Of a stretch of 64,000 bases of DNA, positions 18,301-26,607 are shown one piece after another. The notes beneath the pieces were generated by a model. It searched no databases. It was not told the origin of the DNA and was given only the letters and a program-made list of their open reading frames with translations. The first letter of the stretch is position 1. Each line of letters opens with the position of its first letter. Origin of the DNA: Limnobacter parvus (GTDB lineage: Bacteria; Pseudomonadota; Gammaproteobacteria; Burkholderiales; Burkholderiaceae_B); NCBI RefSeq assembly GCF_024623725.1, contig NZ_JANKHG010000027.1:124001-188000 (forward strand). The letters are read 5' to 3'. The translations under genes were made by a program, and so were the position numbers.

Positions 18301-18454
18301 CACCGGGGTAGGTCGCTTGAATGGTCACTGCAGGTGGCGCAATGGCCGGGTACTGCGCAATCGGCAAATTGAAAATCGCCAGCGCACCGGCCAGCATGAT
18401 CACTATCGCGATCACCCATGCAAAAATCGGGCGATCAATAAAAAATCGGGACAT
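15320..18454 (-). CDS. RND multidrug efflux permease (AcrB/MexB-like, HAE1)
   Basis: 1044-residue inner-membrane proton-driven pump. It starts [20 protein letters not shown], typical of HAE1 pumps. TM4 carries the proton-relay Asp pair in [18 protein letters not shown], and there are two large periplasmic loops and twelve helices. Length and motifs are complete. It is encoded between its adaptor (24 bases upstream) and its TetR regulator. No outer-membrane channel gene lies nearby, so the pump must use a TolC/OprM-type protein encoded elsewhere. Confidence 0.95.
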   Translation of the reverse strand: MSRFFIDRPIFAWVIAIVIMLAGALAIFNLPIAQYPAIAPPAVTIQATYPGASAETLQDSVTQVIEQRMTGLDGLRYMKSTSDSTGRLRIELTFEPGTNPDIAQVQVQNKLSLANALLPSAVQRQGIQVTKSATGYLLVIAFTAVDGAFTSTELADFITSNVQDTISRVNGVGEVQVFGSPYAMRIWLNPDKMNQFKVSAGDIRNAVLAQNAQVSAGELGAAPAVKGQSLTATITAQSLLETPEDFEQIILRTSEDGATVRLKDVARLDYGSENYNILPRWNGRNASGIGIRLASGANALDTAESVIEEMERITPLIPEGMEWDVSYDTTPFVKISIEGVVKTLIEAIILVFLVMYLFLQNFRATLIPTIAVPVVLLGTFAVLSAFGFSINTLTMFAMVLAIGLLVDDAIVVVENVERVMAEEGLPPLEATRKSMDQITGALVGIGLVLSAVFVPMAFFPGSAGVIYQQFSITIVSAMALSVVVALVLTPALCATMLKPIEKGHTHEKKGFFGWFNRKFDSSNTRYQGTVGRMLQKSGRYLIIYGGLLAITAFMFTRLPTSFLPNEDQGVFFTQVQLPPGATQEQTLQVLAKMEDYFLNKEEATVKSLFTVAGFSFSGTGQNSGIGFVRLRDWSERPGDENSAASVVERATKEFASWPEAQAFAFAPPPIRELGNATGFNLFIQDRTGLGRDALLQARSDMIAEAAKNPILSGVRPNATADTPQYRLNIDNAKAGALGVSVAEISDTLTSAWGGSFINDFLDRGRVKRVYMQADAPYRMLPEDLNRFFVRNNQGEMVPFSNFATAEWSMGSPRLERYNGLPAVEIQGQAAPGMSSGDAMDAMEAIAANLPDGLGIEWTGLSYEERQSGSQAPLLYALSLLIVFLCLAALYESWTIPFAVMLIVPLGVVGALLAASSRGLANDVYFQVALLTTVGLSAKNAILIVEFAKDQFDQGRDLVEATLDAVRMRLRPILMTSLAFGLGVVPLAISTGAGSGSQNAIGTGVLGGTIAATALGIFFVPLFFVVVTQIFTKKRAQKKTAQSGD

Positions 18455-18478
18455 CGTACAACTCCTGCCAGGCGGTGT

Positions 18479-19639
18479 TTATTTGTTCTCGGTGTCGGAA
18501 ATAATTTCGGCTTCTTCACCGGGGCGAACTTTCTGAATGCCATCGACAATCAGGCGGTCGCCTGCTTGAAGGCCTTCAGCGATCAGCCACTGGTCACCAA
18601 TGGCCCTGGCAGTTTTTACACTGCGTTTTTCAACTTTATTTTCAGCGGTCAACACAAAAGCGGAAGGCTCGCCGGTGGCATCACGCATGATGGCCTTTTG
18701 CGGTACCAAAATACTGGCTTCACGCACGCCTTCTTCAAGTGAGGCACGCACATACATGCCAGGCAGCAGCTGTTGGTCTGGATTGGGAAAAACAGCGCGC
18801 AAGGTTACGGTTCCCGTGTTTTGGTCAACAGTGACGTCGCTGAACTGCAACTTGCCCGTTTGTGCATAATCGGATCCGTCCTCAAGCTTCAAGGTGACTG
18901 TCGCTGCGTCTTTCCCTGCACTTTTCAATACGCCGCTTTCAAGGTCACGCTTGAGTTGCAACAATTCCGTCGTGGATTGGGTCAGGTCGACATAAATTGG
19001 ATCGAGTTGATGAATGGTGGTCAGTGGATTGGTTTGGCCTTGTTGCACCAAAGCACCTGCGGTGATGTTGGATCGCCCAATCTGCCCGCTGATCGGCGCC
19101 GTTACGCGAGTGTAAGTCAGGTTGATCTGGGCCGATTGCAGGGCAGCCTTGCTGGCTGCCACGTCGGCCTGCGCAAGTTTCAACGTTGCGAACGCGTCAT
19201 CACGTTCCTGTTGGCTTACCGCATTCTGTTTGGCCAGTTCCTGAAAACGATCATTGCGAATGGTTGCGCTGGTCAAGCTGGCCTGTGCTTTTTCCAGCAT
19301 GGCTTTGGCGCTGGCATATTCGGCCTGGTAGGTAGATGGATCAATTTGGTAGAGCGACATTCCAGCCTTCACCTTGCTGCCTTCCTGAAACTGGCGTGCT
19401 TTGATGATGCCATTGACCTGCGGACGCACTTCAGCGATCAAATAAGGGCTGGTTCTGCCGGGTAGTTCGGTGAAAAGTGAAACTGGTTTTGCAGTGACCT
19501 CAAGTACCCGCACTTGGGGCAGGGTTGGCGAGGCTGCAGCATTGGCACCGCCTTCTTGACTGCCGCAACCGGCCAGGGACAGGCTGCCGACAGTCAACAA
19601 GGCGCTGATGCACAGCGCACTATTTCGTTTGTAAATCAT
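18479..19639 (-). CDS. RND periplasmic adaptor lipoprotein (AcrA/MexA-like)
   Basis: 386-residue membrane-fusion protein with lipoprotein signal and lipobox SLAGC (Cys25). A barrel-sandwich half (RPQVNGIIKARQFQEGSKVKAG), an alpha-helical hairpin (about 105-165) and a second lipoyl half (YTRVTAPISGQIGRSNITAG) follow in order. It links the RND permease to an outer-membrane channel. It is the first gene of the pump operon, behind a palindromic TetR-type operator. Confidence 0.94.
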   Translation of the reverse strand: MIYKRNSALCISALLTVGSLSLAGCGSQEGGANAAASPTLPQVRVLEVTAKPVSLFTELPGRTSPYLIAEVRPQVNGIIKARQFQEGSKVKAGMSLYQIDPSTYQAEYASAKAMLEKAQASLTSATIRNDRFQELAKQNAVSQQERDDAFATLKLAQADVAASKAALQSAQINLTYTRVTAPISGQIGRSNITAGALVQQGQTNPLTTIHQLDPIYVDLTQSTTELLQLKRDLESGVLKSAGKDAATVTLKLEDGSDYAQTGKLQFSDVTVDQNTGTVTLRAVFPNPDQQLLPGMYVRASLEEGVREASILVPQKAIMRDATGEPSAFVLTAENKVEKRSVKTARAIGDQWLIAEGLQAGDRLIVDGIQKVRPGEEAEIISDTENK

Positions 19640-19724
19640 GGAACTACCTCAATATGGAATCAATGCGAAAGTTGCGGGGCACTGATGCTGAGAGGCCCCT
19701 GAACTGTCAATGGACAAGAAAACT

Positions 19725-19740
19725 GAATGAACGTTCATTC
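19725..19740. promoter_or_regulatory. TetR-type operator upstream of RND operon
   Basis: GAATGAACGTTCATTC is a perfect 16-bp palindrome, 85 bases before the adaptor ATG and 75 bases before the divergent NADH dehydrogenase gene. A related imperfect copy (AATGAACGAAC) occurs near 19790. TetR-type repressors of AcrAB-like pumps bind sites of this size, and the co-operonic regulator is the obvious candidate. Confidence 0.7.
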
Positions 19741-19814
19741 TTTATCCTACCAAAATTGAAATTTGCGCTCAAGCGCGCATGCGTTTCTAATGAACGAACA
19801 ATCTTTTTCATGGA

Positions 19815-21128
19815 GTGAATGTTTTGGATCTTTCTTCAGTGGTGATAGTGGGTGGTGGTGCCGGCGGTCTGGAACTGGCTTGCAAGCTGGGGCGCAAGCT
19901 TGGGCCTGACAGGGTGGTCCTGGTGGACCCGAAGATGTACCACATCTGGAAACCATCGCTTCACGAGGTGGCAGCGGGCACGCTGGACATTCACCAAGAA
20001 GGTTTGTCTTACCCCATGCTGGCTCACAACAACGGATTCAATTTCGTATTGGGTTCCATGATGGGCCTTGATGCAACAAATAAAACGGTCAATGTTGCTG
20101 CGGTGACTGACGACGCGGGCGATGAAGTACTGCCCGCACGTGTACTTTCATTTGGAACGTTGGTGATCGCTGTGGGCAGTCAGTCAAATTATTTTGGGGT
20201 AAAGGGTGCGCAGGATTACACCATTTCACTGGACGGGCCCCAACAGGCTGAAAACTTCCGCTTGAAGATGTTAAAGCATTTGGCCACGCTCGACATGCGC
20301 AAGAAAGACCAGCCCGATGCCAGCCTGGACATTGTAATTATTGGCGCAGGTGCCACCGGGGTGGAATTGGCCGCCGAACTGCGCGAGGCAAGCCACGTGC
20401 ACAGTCGTTATGGGTTTAGCCGAATTGATGCAGCGAAGGATGTAACCATCACGCTTTTGGAGGGTGCACCCACCATTTTGCACGTGCTGCCTGAAAGTGT
20501 TTCAAGCGCTGCTTTGACTTTGCTGCAACAACGGCACATCAAAGTGGTGAACAACTGCAGGGTGGTGGAAATTTCTGCCAAGCAGGTTGAAGACGCCCAT
20601 GGCAACCGTTACAAGGCCGACCTGTGCGTGTGGGCTGCTGGAATCAAAGCCCCGGCCTGGCTGGCCAATCTGGGCTTGCCTGTGAACCGCAATGGTCAAC
20701 TTGAAGTACAGGGCGATTTGCGAGTGAAGGGGCAAAGCGATATTTTTTCCCTGGGCGATTGTGCCGCCTGTGAACAACCCGACGGCAGCATGGTGCCACC
20801 GCGTGCGCAGTCTGCCCATCAGCAAGCGGACTATATTTACCAGGCCATATTGAGTCAGGAAAAGGGCAAATCTGCCACAAGGGAACCCTACTTGTACAAA
20901 GACCACGGATCGCTGGTGTCACTGGGTTCGCGAAGTTCGGTAGGCAGCTTGATGGGTGGTTTGTTCAAATCCAGCAGCATGTTTGTTGAGGGTTTTTTTG
21001 CACGCACCATGTATGCAAGCTTGCACTTGATGCATCACTATGCAGTGCTAGGCGGAATGAAAACTGTGCTGTTGGCTTTGGCGAGATTTCTGGTCAAACG
21101 CGCCACGCCCTTGGTGAAGCTGCATTAG
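19815..21128 (+). CDS. ndh: Type II NADH dehydrogenase
   Basis: 437-residue FAD-dependent NADH:quinone oxidoreductase, non-proton-pumping and membrane-associated at the cytoplasmic face. The FAD motif is VVIVGGGAGGLEL (GGGAGG at 13-18), the NADH motif IVIIGAGATGVELAAEL, and the second FAD contact DIFSLGDCAACEQPDG. The C-terminus has an amphipathic membrane-anchor region. The start is uncertain. GTG 19815 has no proper ribosome-binding site, whereas TTG 19824 lies 8 bases after GGAG (19812-19815). The latter would give a protein starting at DLSSVVIV, three codons shorter. Confidence 0.88.
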   Translation: MNVLDLSSVVIVGGGAGGLELACKLGRKLGPDRVVLVDPKMYHIWKPSLHEVAAGTLDIHQEGLSYPMLAHNNGFNFVLGSMMGLDATNKTVNVAAVTDDAGDEVLPARVLSFGTLVIAVGSQSNYFGVKGAQDYTISLDGPQQAENFRLKMLKHLATLDMRKKDQPDASLDIVIIGAGATGVELAAELREASHVHSRYGFSRIDAAKDVTITLLEGAPTILHVLPESVSSAALTLLQQRHIKVVNNCRVVEISAKQVEDAHGNRYKADLCVWAAGIKAPAWLANLGLPVNRNGQLEVQGDLRVKGQSDIFSLGDCAACEQPDGSMVPPRAQSAHQQADYIYQAILSQEKGKSATREPYLYKDHGSLVSLGSRSSVGSLMGGLFKSSSMFVEGFFARTMYASLHLMHHYAVLGGMKTVLLALARFLVKRATPLVKLH

Positions 21129-21129
21129 G

Positions 21130-21861
21130 TTAGTAAGTGCGCAAATCGTCCACGGCAATTTCACCAAACTTTGGCCCCAGCAAATAGCCAAGTATTCGTG
21201 CGCCGGTTTCTTCTGCACTGGTCAACAATCCTTGTTCGTGTAGTTCAATAAAGCGTTGTTTGTTCGGGAAGTGCGCTTCGTCGACTTGGCGGATTTGCGC
21301 CTGCATGCCCGTGTCAATCACACCTGGCGCCAGGCTACAAATGCGCACATTCGATAGATTGTCTTGTTGAACCGCCTGCGCATGCATGTCGAGCGCGGCC
21401 TTGGTGGCGCAGTACACGGCCCAGCCCGAGTAGGCACTTCGCCCAGCACCGCTGGAAACGTGCAAAATACGCAGCTGCTGGACAGGTTTTAGCTGCTGGG
21501 AAATGAGCGCGCTCAGTGCCAGCGGCGTACCTACATTCAATTGCACACTGCGTGAAACATCGTGGGGGTTTTGTGTCTCCAAAGGGCCAATTGGAGTGAC
21601 CCGACCTGCATTGTTAATCAAAAGTAAAAGTGTTGCGTTTTCAATGAATTGTTGCAGTTCCGGGGATGTTTCCAGGATTTCGAGCGCTGAGTTTTCACTT
21701 AAATCAATTGCGATTTGATGCAAAAGAGTTGGAAACCGAGGTTGAAGTGTGGTGTTTATCGAGCTGGAAAGACCCAGAACTGGGTGTCCTTGCGCCAGAA
21801 GAGCTCCCGCGATTCCCAAACCGAGCCCTTTGCTGTGACCCGTTACTATCGCTTTGATCAT
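21130..21861 (-). CDS. Short-chain dehydrogenase/reductase
   Basis: 243-residue SDR with cofactor motif TGHSKGLG (7-14), NNAG (83-86), Ser137/138 and active-site YCATK (Tyr150, Lys154). The layout resembles benzil reductase/sepiapterin reductase-like SDRs that prefer NADPH; the substrate is unknown. Cytoplasmic. It is the last gene of a four-gene operon and overlaps the SemiSWEET gene by four bases (ATGA). Its stop lies one base from the convergent ndh stop. Confidence 0.88.
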   Translation of the reverse strand: MIKAIVTGHSKGLGLGIAGALLAQGHPVLGLSSSINTTLQPRFPTLLHQIAIDLSENSALEILETSPELQQFIENATLLLLINNAGRVTPIGPLETQNPHDVSRSVQLNVGTPLALSALISQQLKPVQQLRILHVSSGAGRSAYSGWAVYCATKAALDMHAQAVQQDNLSNVRICSLAPGVIDTGMQAQIRQVDEAHFPNKQRFIELHEQGLLTSAEETGARILGYLLGPKFGEIAVDDLRTY

Positions 21862-22124
21862 GGTTTTTTTTGGTTCAACTTAAGGTACAGGATGGAACTG
21901 GCCAGCACCAAGGTGACTGCATTGGCGGCCACTACAGGCCACTGTTTTACCATTAATCCATAGATCAGCCAGCACAGAACACCCAAACAAAAACACGCGT
22001 ACATGCCCAAAGAAATACTGTGGGTGTCGCGTGTTTTCCAGCAATAGACCACCTGTGGAACAAACGAAAAGGTGGTCAGTGCTGCTGCCATGAAGCCCAG
22101 TGCCTGGGCCCAATCAACCTGCAT
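21858..22124 (-). CDS. SemiSWEET-family transporter
   Basis: 88 residues forming three helices with a PQ-loop motif (FVPQVVYCW, Pro23-Gln24), the signature of bacterial SemiSWEETs, which dimerise to move sugars or related small molecules across the inner membrane. The length matches known SemiSWEETs. It sits in an operon between the PA2778-like peptidase, whose TAA directly abuts this ATG, and an SDR gene. The substrate is unknown. Confidence 0.88.
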   Translation of the reverse strand: MQVDWAQALGFMAAALTTFSFVPQVVYCWKTRDTHSISLGMYACFCLGVLCWLIYGLMVKQWPVVAANAVTLVLASSILYLKLNQKKP

Positions 22125-23078
22125 TTAGTCGGCCTGAATTTTCTGGGCTGTTTCTTTGTACACCGCGACACGGCTGCCACCAATCGCGATGGCTTTGTTA
22201 ATTGCGGCGCGTGCTTCGCTCTTGCGATCCAACTTGATCAATGTCTCGGCTAGGTTGTTCCAGGCGTCGGCCATATCTGGGTAAACACCGACCGCCTTTT
22301 GGTAGTACTGTTCAGCTTCAACGTACTTCTCAGCACCATAGGCCAGATTACCCAGGCCAAAGTGGAACCAGGGTTCTGTTGGCCATGTTTTTGCCCCTTG
22401 TTGATAAGCAAGTCCGGCGTTTTTGATGTCAGAACGTTCTAGCGCGACAGCAGAATTCAAATAACCCTGCGCGTTCACATAGTTAGGCGGTTCAGCACCC
22501 GGTTTAATCACGGTGAATCCCCAATTTTTTGATCGTTCCCAAAGTTTCAGGAAGGTGGCAACCGGGATCAGCTCACGTTCTTTGGGGCCAGAGCGAAGAA
22601 TCATGTTGTTGGTGGCCGGTTCATAGCCCACCACCACGGCATAGTGCCATTGCGGGGCAATCTGCAACGACAGGTTTAACAGCACAACCACTGGCGACCC
22701 CGCATTCAGGGCGTCAAACAGGGCAGGTAATTTTGGCTCGATCTGGTAACTCAGGTAGCCAAGGCGGCGTGGGGCAGCCAGCATTTCAAGCTGTAAACTA
22801 CCCTGGCGGCCGGGCAGATAAACCAGTTCGGCAAGTTTGTTGGGTTCAGTGCTTTCGCCAGCATGGTTCAGGACCATGGCCAATGTGGATGGGCCACAAT
22901 AGAACTCTTCCTGAGCGAAGAAGGGTACGTTTTTTAATTCAACGGGGGGCTGAGATTGAACGGTACTTTGAAGGTCTTGCGGGACCGTTGGCAGCAGGGA
23001 ACAGCCTGCCAACAGCCCTACAAGTACTGCTGAACCCGCCAAGCGGGCCCAGGCGGTACTAGAAAAACTTAATTTCAT
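22125..23078 (-). CDS. PA2778-family cysteine peptidase lipoprotein with TPR repeats
   Basis: 317 residues. Lipoprotein signal with lipobox LLAGC (Cys26), then a C39-like papain-fold domain with catalytic Cys61 (EFYCGPSTLAMVL) and probable catalytic His145 (PQWHYAVVVGYEP). Tetratricopeptide repeats occupy about 215-310 (WFHFGLGNLAYGAEKYVEAE, then ADAWNNLAETLIKLDRKSEA). It matches the Pseudomonas PA2778 family, which always pairs with PA2779. It overlaps the PA2779-like gene by four bases. The pair is thought to act at the cell envelope; its biochemical role is not established. Confidence 0.87.
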   Translation of the reverse strand: MKLSFSSTAWARLAGSAVLVGLLAGCSLLPTVPQDLQSTVQSQPPVELKNVPFFAQEEFYCGPSTLAMVLNHAGESTEPNKLAELVYLPGRQGSLQLEMLAAPRRLGYLSYQIEPKLPALFDALNAGSPVVVLLNLSLQIAPQWHYAVVVGYEPATNNMILRSGPKERELIPVATFLKLWERSKNWGFTVIKPGAEPPNYVNAQGYLNSAVALERSDIKNAGLAYQQGAKTWPTEPWFHFGLGNLAYGAEKYVEAEQYYQKAVGVYPDMADAWNNLAETLIKLDRKSEARAAINKAIAIGGSRVAVYKETAQKIQAD

Positions 23079-23458
23079 CGAGCTGATCGGGTAAACGGGA
23101 ATACCTTGGTCAAGCCAAGAATGTCGGTTACCAACAAAATAATGAACACAGTGAATATTACACCAACAATGCCGGCGCCCGCAGGGGCATCTTCAATGTG
23201 GGCTGCAAGCTTCTGTGCCTCTTCTTCGGTCATGGAATCAACGCGAGCTTTGGCAACCTCAGGGCTTACGCCATGTGCTTGCAAAGCGTTCGCAATGTCT
23301 TCACGGTCGAAGAATTGTTTAAGTTCGGTACGGTCCTGCTGATGCATGGCAACAGCTTGTTCGGTACTTACGATTGCAGCGTGAGCGGGTGCAACAATAA
23401 AGCTGCTTGAAAAACTCAACAAAACTGCAAGTGCTGTTCCGCGCATGGATTTAGTCAT
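23075..23458 (-). CDS. PA2779-family membrane protein
   Basis: 127 residues with a signal peptide ending at AHA, a helical region rich in charged residues (RTELKQFFDREDIANALQAHGV, VDSMTEEEAQKLAAHIEDAPAG) and one C-terminal membrane helix (IVGVIFTVFIILLVTDILGL). It belongs to the PA2779 family. It is the first gene of the operon PA2779-PA2778-SemiSWEET-SDR, in which all genes overlap or abut. Confidence 0.85.
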   Translation of the reverse strand: MTKSMRGTALAVLLSFSSSFIVAPAHAAIVSTEQAVAMHQQDRTELKQFFDREDIANALQAHGVSPEVAKARVDSMTEEEAQKLAAHIEDAPAGAGIVGVIFTVFIILLVTDILGLTKVFPFTRSAR

Positions 23459-23589
23459 TTTTTACTCCATCATTCTTGTGTGTGGGAAATTCATCATACG
23501 GTTAAACAAGCATCACTGCTTGCTTATTCCGAGTCAACCAAACGAAAGCCCCTGCGTTTTAGTTGACATCACAGCAAGGAGGATTTGTG

Positions 23590-24162
23590 ATGAAAAATCG
23601 TTTGTTCAGAATTTTTTCGGCCAGTTGCGCAGTTTTGGCTGGTCTGGCCTTGGCACCAACCCAAGCGCAAGCCATTAACATTTCAATTGGCGTGGGCGGT
23701 GAGGTGTTGCCCGGTGTTTACGGTTCGGTCAATCTCGACAACGGCCGCTACCCAACCTTGGTTTATGCCGAGCCGCTGATCATCAAGCGCCAATCACGCA
23801 TTTTGTCGCCTGTGTATCTGCACGTACCCCCGGGGCATTTAAAAAAATGGGATCGTTACTGTGATCGGTACGGCGCATGTTCACGCCCTGTTTACTTTGT
23901 GAAGTCGCGCGATTATTACAATTTCAGCCCACGGTACATTGATCAACGCTACGTGTACCGTGACCGCGTTACTTATGTAAACCGGGGTGGTTATGATCGC
24001 CGTGATGTGTACGATCGCCGGGACTACAATCGCCGCGACTATGACCGTCGTGAATATCGCCGAGATGACCGTCGTGGATATGACTCCCGCGGTTACGATC
24101 GCAAAGACTGGAAACACGATGGACGCGGGCATGGCAAGCATGGGCGTGGTCGGGACGATTAA
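23590..24162 (+). CDS. Secreted protein with Arg/Asp/Tyr-rich C-terminal repeats
   Basis: 190-residue exported protein of unknown function. The signal peptide (MKNRLFRIFSASCAVLAG...AQA) is followed by a compact region with YPTLVYAEPLI and YLHVPPGHLKKWDRYCDRYGACS, which resembles periplasmic proteins common in Burkholderiales. From about residue 120 to the end it is a low-complexity run of YDRRD-like units ending in Gly/His/Lys/Arg-rich sequence. The start is fixed by a full AAGGAGG (23576-23582) seven bases before ATG 23590. A monocistronic gene divergent from the PA2779 operon. Confidence 0.75.
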   Translation: MKNRLFRIFSASCAVLAGLALAPTQAQAINISIGVGGEVLPGVYGSVNLDNGRYPTLVYAEPLIIKRQSRILSPVYLHVPPGHLKKWDRYCDRYGACSRPVYFVKSRDYYNFSPRYIDQRYVYRDRVTYVNRGGYDRRDVYDRRDYNRRDYDRREYRRDDRRGYDSRGYDRKDWKHDGRGHGKHGRGRDD

Positions 24163-24546
24163 AACCGCAATATTCAAGTCATCCTGACAGTCATCTAGAG
24201 AAGTTGACTGTGTATTTTCCCTCCAAGGGCCGACCTTCGTGTTGGCCCTTGTCTTGTGCAGCGCTACCTTGAGTTTCACTCCAAATTATTCCTACACCGG
24301 TTAGCTACTAATGGTTAGTTAGGCTCCTTGGAAGATGCACAGCAGAAGAAAAAACTCATTTTTATTTCGTATCGCGATAATATTTAAATGGTTGAAATAT
24401 AAAAGATTTTTTCTTGTTCACGTAAATAAAGCAGTAAAATCATCCTTGTTTGTTGCTATCATTGCCACTGTTTGATGGCAAAGTGATTACGTAACAATTG
24501 GGCTAACCCAATTTGACTAACCTTTTGGGTGAATTCCGGAACAACG
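24163..24546. other. AT-rich intergenic region before the tad-like pair
   Basis: 384 bases without a gene. Near its start CAAGGGCC (24224-24231) pairs with GGCCCTTG (24244-24251), a likely terminator for the secreted-protein gene, though the T-run is broken. The AT-rich middle contains the palindrome TATCGCGATA (24370-24379). Two more hairpins follow: TTGCCA/TGGCAA (24462-24481) and AATTGGG/CCCAATT (24496-24513), the latter about 33 bases before the TadE start, where it could act on translation or as an operator. Confidence 0.5.
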
Positions 24547-24984
24547 ATGAAGATCATGCGCAAAAATCGTCAGGGCGGTGCACTGTTGATTGAACTGGTG
24601 TTGACCATTCCTGTTCTTCTGGCGGTCATATTTGCAATCGTTGAATATTCCGTGTTGCTGGGTGCCTTGTTAATCATGAACAACACCACGGGTGAAGCGG
24701 CGCGACAGGCCACGGTCTATCGAAGCGGGTTTACCACATCGGATTATGAAAATTTAAGTCAGGAAGCTCTGCAAGACTTGCTGCCTGCTTACGTTGGCAC
24801 TTTCCGCGAACGTGTTGTGCCCTCTGTAAATTCATTTGCCTGCGGCGATTCGGTGTGCTTGCGTCTGCGTCTGGATTATCCCAATTACAGCAGCAACCCT
24901 ATTGTTGGCAATTCATTCTTTATTCCTCTGCCCAGCAATTTGTCTGCGGAATCCACCACACGCGTGGAGCCCAACGATGGTTAA
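24547..24984 (+). CDS. TadE-like pilus assembly protein
   Basis: 145 residues with the TadE/TadG-type N-terminus: short basic start (MKIMRKNRQGGALLIELVLT), then one long hydrophobic helix, as in pseudopilins of Flp/Tad secretion systems. The rest is a short extracytoplasmic domain with one disulfide-capable Cys pair (FACGDSVCLRL). ATG 24547 is preferred (GGA six bases upstream); an in-frame GTG at 24529 would add six residues. The gene overlaps the next one by eight bases. No tadA, tadB, tadC, rcpA or flp genes are in the window. Confidence 0.75.
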   Translation: MKIMRKNRQGGALLIELVLTIPVLLAVIFAIVEYSVLLGALLIMNNTTGEAARQATVYRSGFTTSDYENLSQEALQDLLPAYVGTFRERVVPSVNSFACGDSVCLRLRLDYPNYSSNPIVGNSFFIPLPSNLSAESTTRVEPNDG

Positions 24985-26605
24985 TCACCACCATTTTCCA
25001 GCTCAAAGGGGTGCATATTCAATTTTGACTGTTTTCGTAATCTTGATGAGTCTTGGTGCCATCGGGGTTCTGGCTGTTGGGCATACCGCTTGGGAAAAGA
25101 ACCGACTGCAAAGTGTTGCTGATTTGGTAGCCCTCACTGCGGCGCGCCAAATGGCAAACGGCCCTGATTTTTCTGAAGCACAAGCAATTGCGCTGGAAAA
25201 TGGTTTACAAGCTGACGATGTAATCACGATTGATTGCATCATTGACAACGCGGTCACCGCAGACTGTGCCAATGCCATCACAGCCAGGGTCACGATTAAT
25301 CGTTCCTTGAGTGCGCTTTTGCTGTTTTTCCCTAATCAGAATCTTTCTGTATTGGCTGAAGCAACAGTGACACCCACTGTGGTTGGAACAGTTTCTTCTG
25401 GGCTGATCGCTTTGGACACCAATCAATCCGCCTTGCTCAATGGTCTGCTAACTGCCCTGGGCGGTGGGGCAATCAATTTGAATGTGGCGCAATGGGGCAG
25501 TTTGCTCGGTAGCGACATTCGTGTTGATCTGCTTGCTCTAAGCACCGAATTGGGCCTTGGCAGTGTTAACGATTTGTTGGCTTTGAATTTGTCCGCGCTT
25601 GGCTTGCTGGAAGATGCTTTGTTGGTTGGTAATGCAGAACAGGCTGACAAAATGCAGGTTGAGGGATTGTTGAGTTTGCTTAGCGGTCCCTTGAACAGTG
25701 TGAACGTTACTGTCGGTGATTTGCTGGCACTTGATTTGTCGGGGCGCACCAACACGCCGCTTGAAGTCAGCTTGGGACAGCTTGCGCAGGTTACTTTGCT
25801 GAATGCTGTTGAAGGCGTGGGGTACATGTTACCAATTTCGTCGGGTCTTTTGAATCTCGATGTGGGCGTGAATATTCTTGAAGCACCCCAGGTGTTTGTC
25901 GGTCGGAAAACACCGTACAAAGATCCAATCGCAACAGGTCGTACTGCCCAGGTCGCGCTTGATGTACGTGTGCGTCAACCTTTGAATTTGAACCTCGCCT
26001 TGATCAATTTAAGTGCCCTTGATTTGGGTTTGCAGTTGCGGGTTGCGGGTGGTCTTGCAGAGGTGAATGAACTGAGTTGCCGATACCCACGTGCAAGCAA
26101 CAACATGGTCATGACAGTTGTTCCTGCCGTTGCAGAGGTTTGTATTTCCAGCGCAGCCGCTAATTTGAATACCACCGTGGGAGCGCTGGAATGTGGTGCC
26201 CCAGCGGAGGTTTTGGACGTTACCCTCCTGGGTGTGGTCAATGCCGGGGTTACCGTGGGTGCAGAAGCCAGTTTGCGTGCGGACCCGGTGCAAAGCAGCT
26301 TTGATGGTGTGGCGCCATTTAGCGAAACAGTTGATTTAAACCTGGGTGAAACTTTGGGTAGCCTGCTACAAAACACAGACCTTGATATCAACCTGGATTT
26401 GCCATTTGTGGGGCCATTGATCAGTGGCATTGTCAATGGCTTGGTCAACGTGTTACTGAATGCACTTGAGCCTGCGCTTCGGCCTATCTTGGGCCTGGTC
26501 GGCAATATTCTTGACAGCTTGTTACAGGTGTTGGGCGTCGATTTAAATACAGTGACTGTGAATGTGGATTCAGTGGATTGCCAAAGCGTAGTGTTGACCC
26601 GATAA
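24977..26605 (+). CDS. TadG-like membrane-anchored protein, Leu-rich
   Basis: 542 residues. An N-terminal helix (RGAYSILTVFVILMSLGAIGV) is followed by AWEKNRLQSVADLVALTAARQ, the Tad-like Flp pilus signature (DUF2134/TadG-type). The large remainder is acid- and leucine-rich, with repeating segments such as LALNLSALGLLEDALL and LNLGETLGSLLQNTDLDINLDL, likely beta-rich and exported. The ATG at 24977, inside the end of the TadE-like gene, is set by GTGGAG six bases upstream. It pairs with the TadE-like protein; the function of such orphan pairs is unknown. Confidence 0.7.
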   Translation: MVNHHHFPAQRGAYSILTVFVILMSLGAIGVLAVGHTAWEKNRLQSVADLVALTAARQMANGPDFSEAQAIALENGLQADDVITIDCIIDNAVTADCANAITARVTINRSLSALLLFFPNQNLSVLAEATVTPTVVGTVSSGLIALDTNQSALLNGLLTALGGGAINLNVAQWGSLLGSDIRVDLLALSTELGLGSVNDLLALNLSALGLLEDALLVGNAEQADKMQVEGLLSLLSGPLNSVNVTVGDLLALDLSGRTNTPLEVSLGQLAQVTLLNAVEGVGYMLPISSGLLNLDVGVNILEAPQVFVGRKTPYKDPIATGRTAQVALDVRVRQPLNLNLALINLSALDLGLQLRVAGGLAEVNELSCRYPRASNNMVMTVVPAVAEVCISSAAANLNTTVGALECGAPAEVLDVTLLGVVNAGVTVGAEASLRADPVQSSFDGVAPFSETVDLNLGETLGSLLQNTDLDINLDLPFVGPLISGIVNGLVNVLLNALEPALRPILGLVGNILDSLLQVLGVDLNTVTVNVDSVDCQSVVLTR

Positions 26606-26607
26606 GA

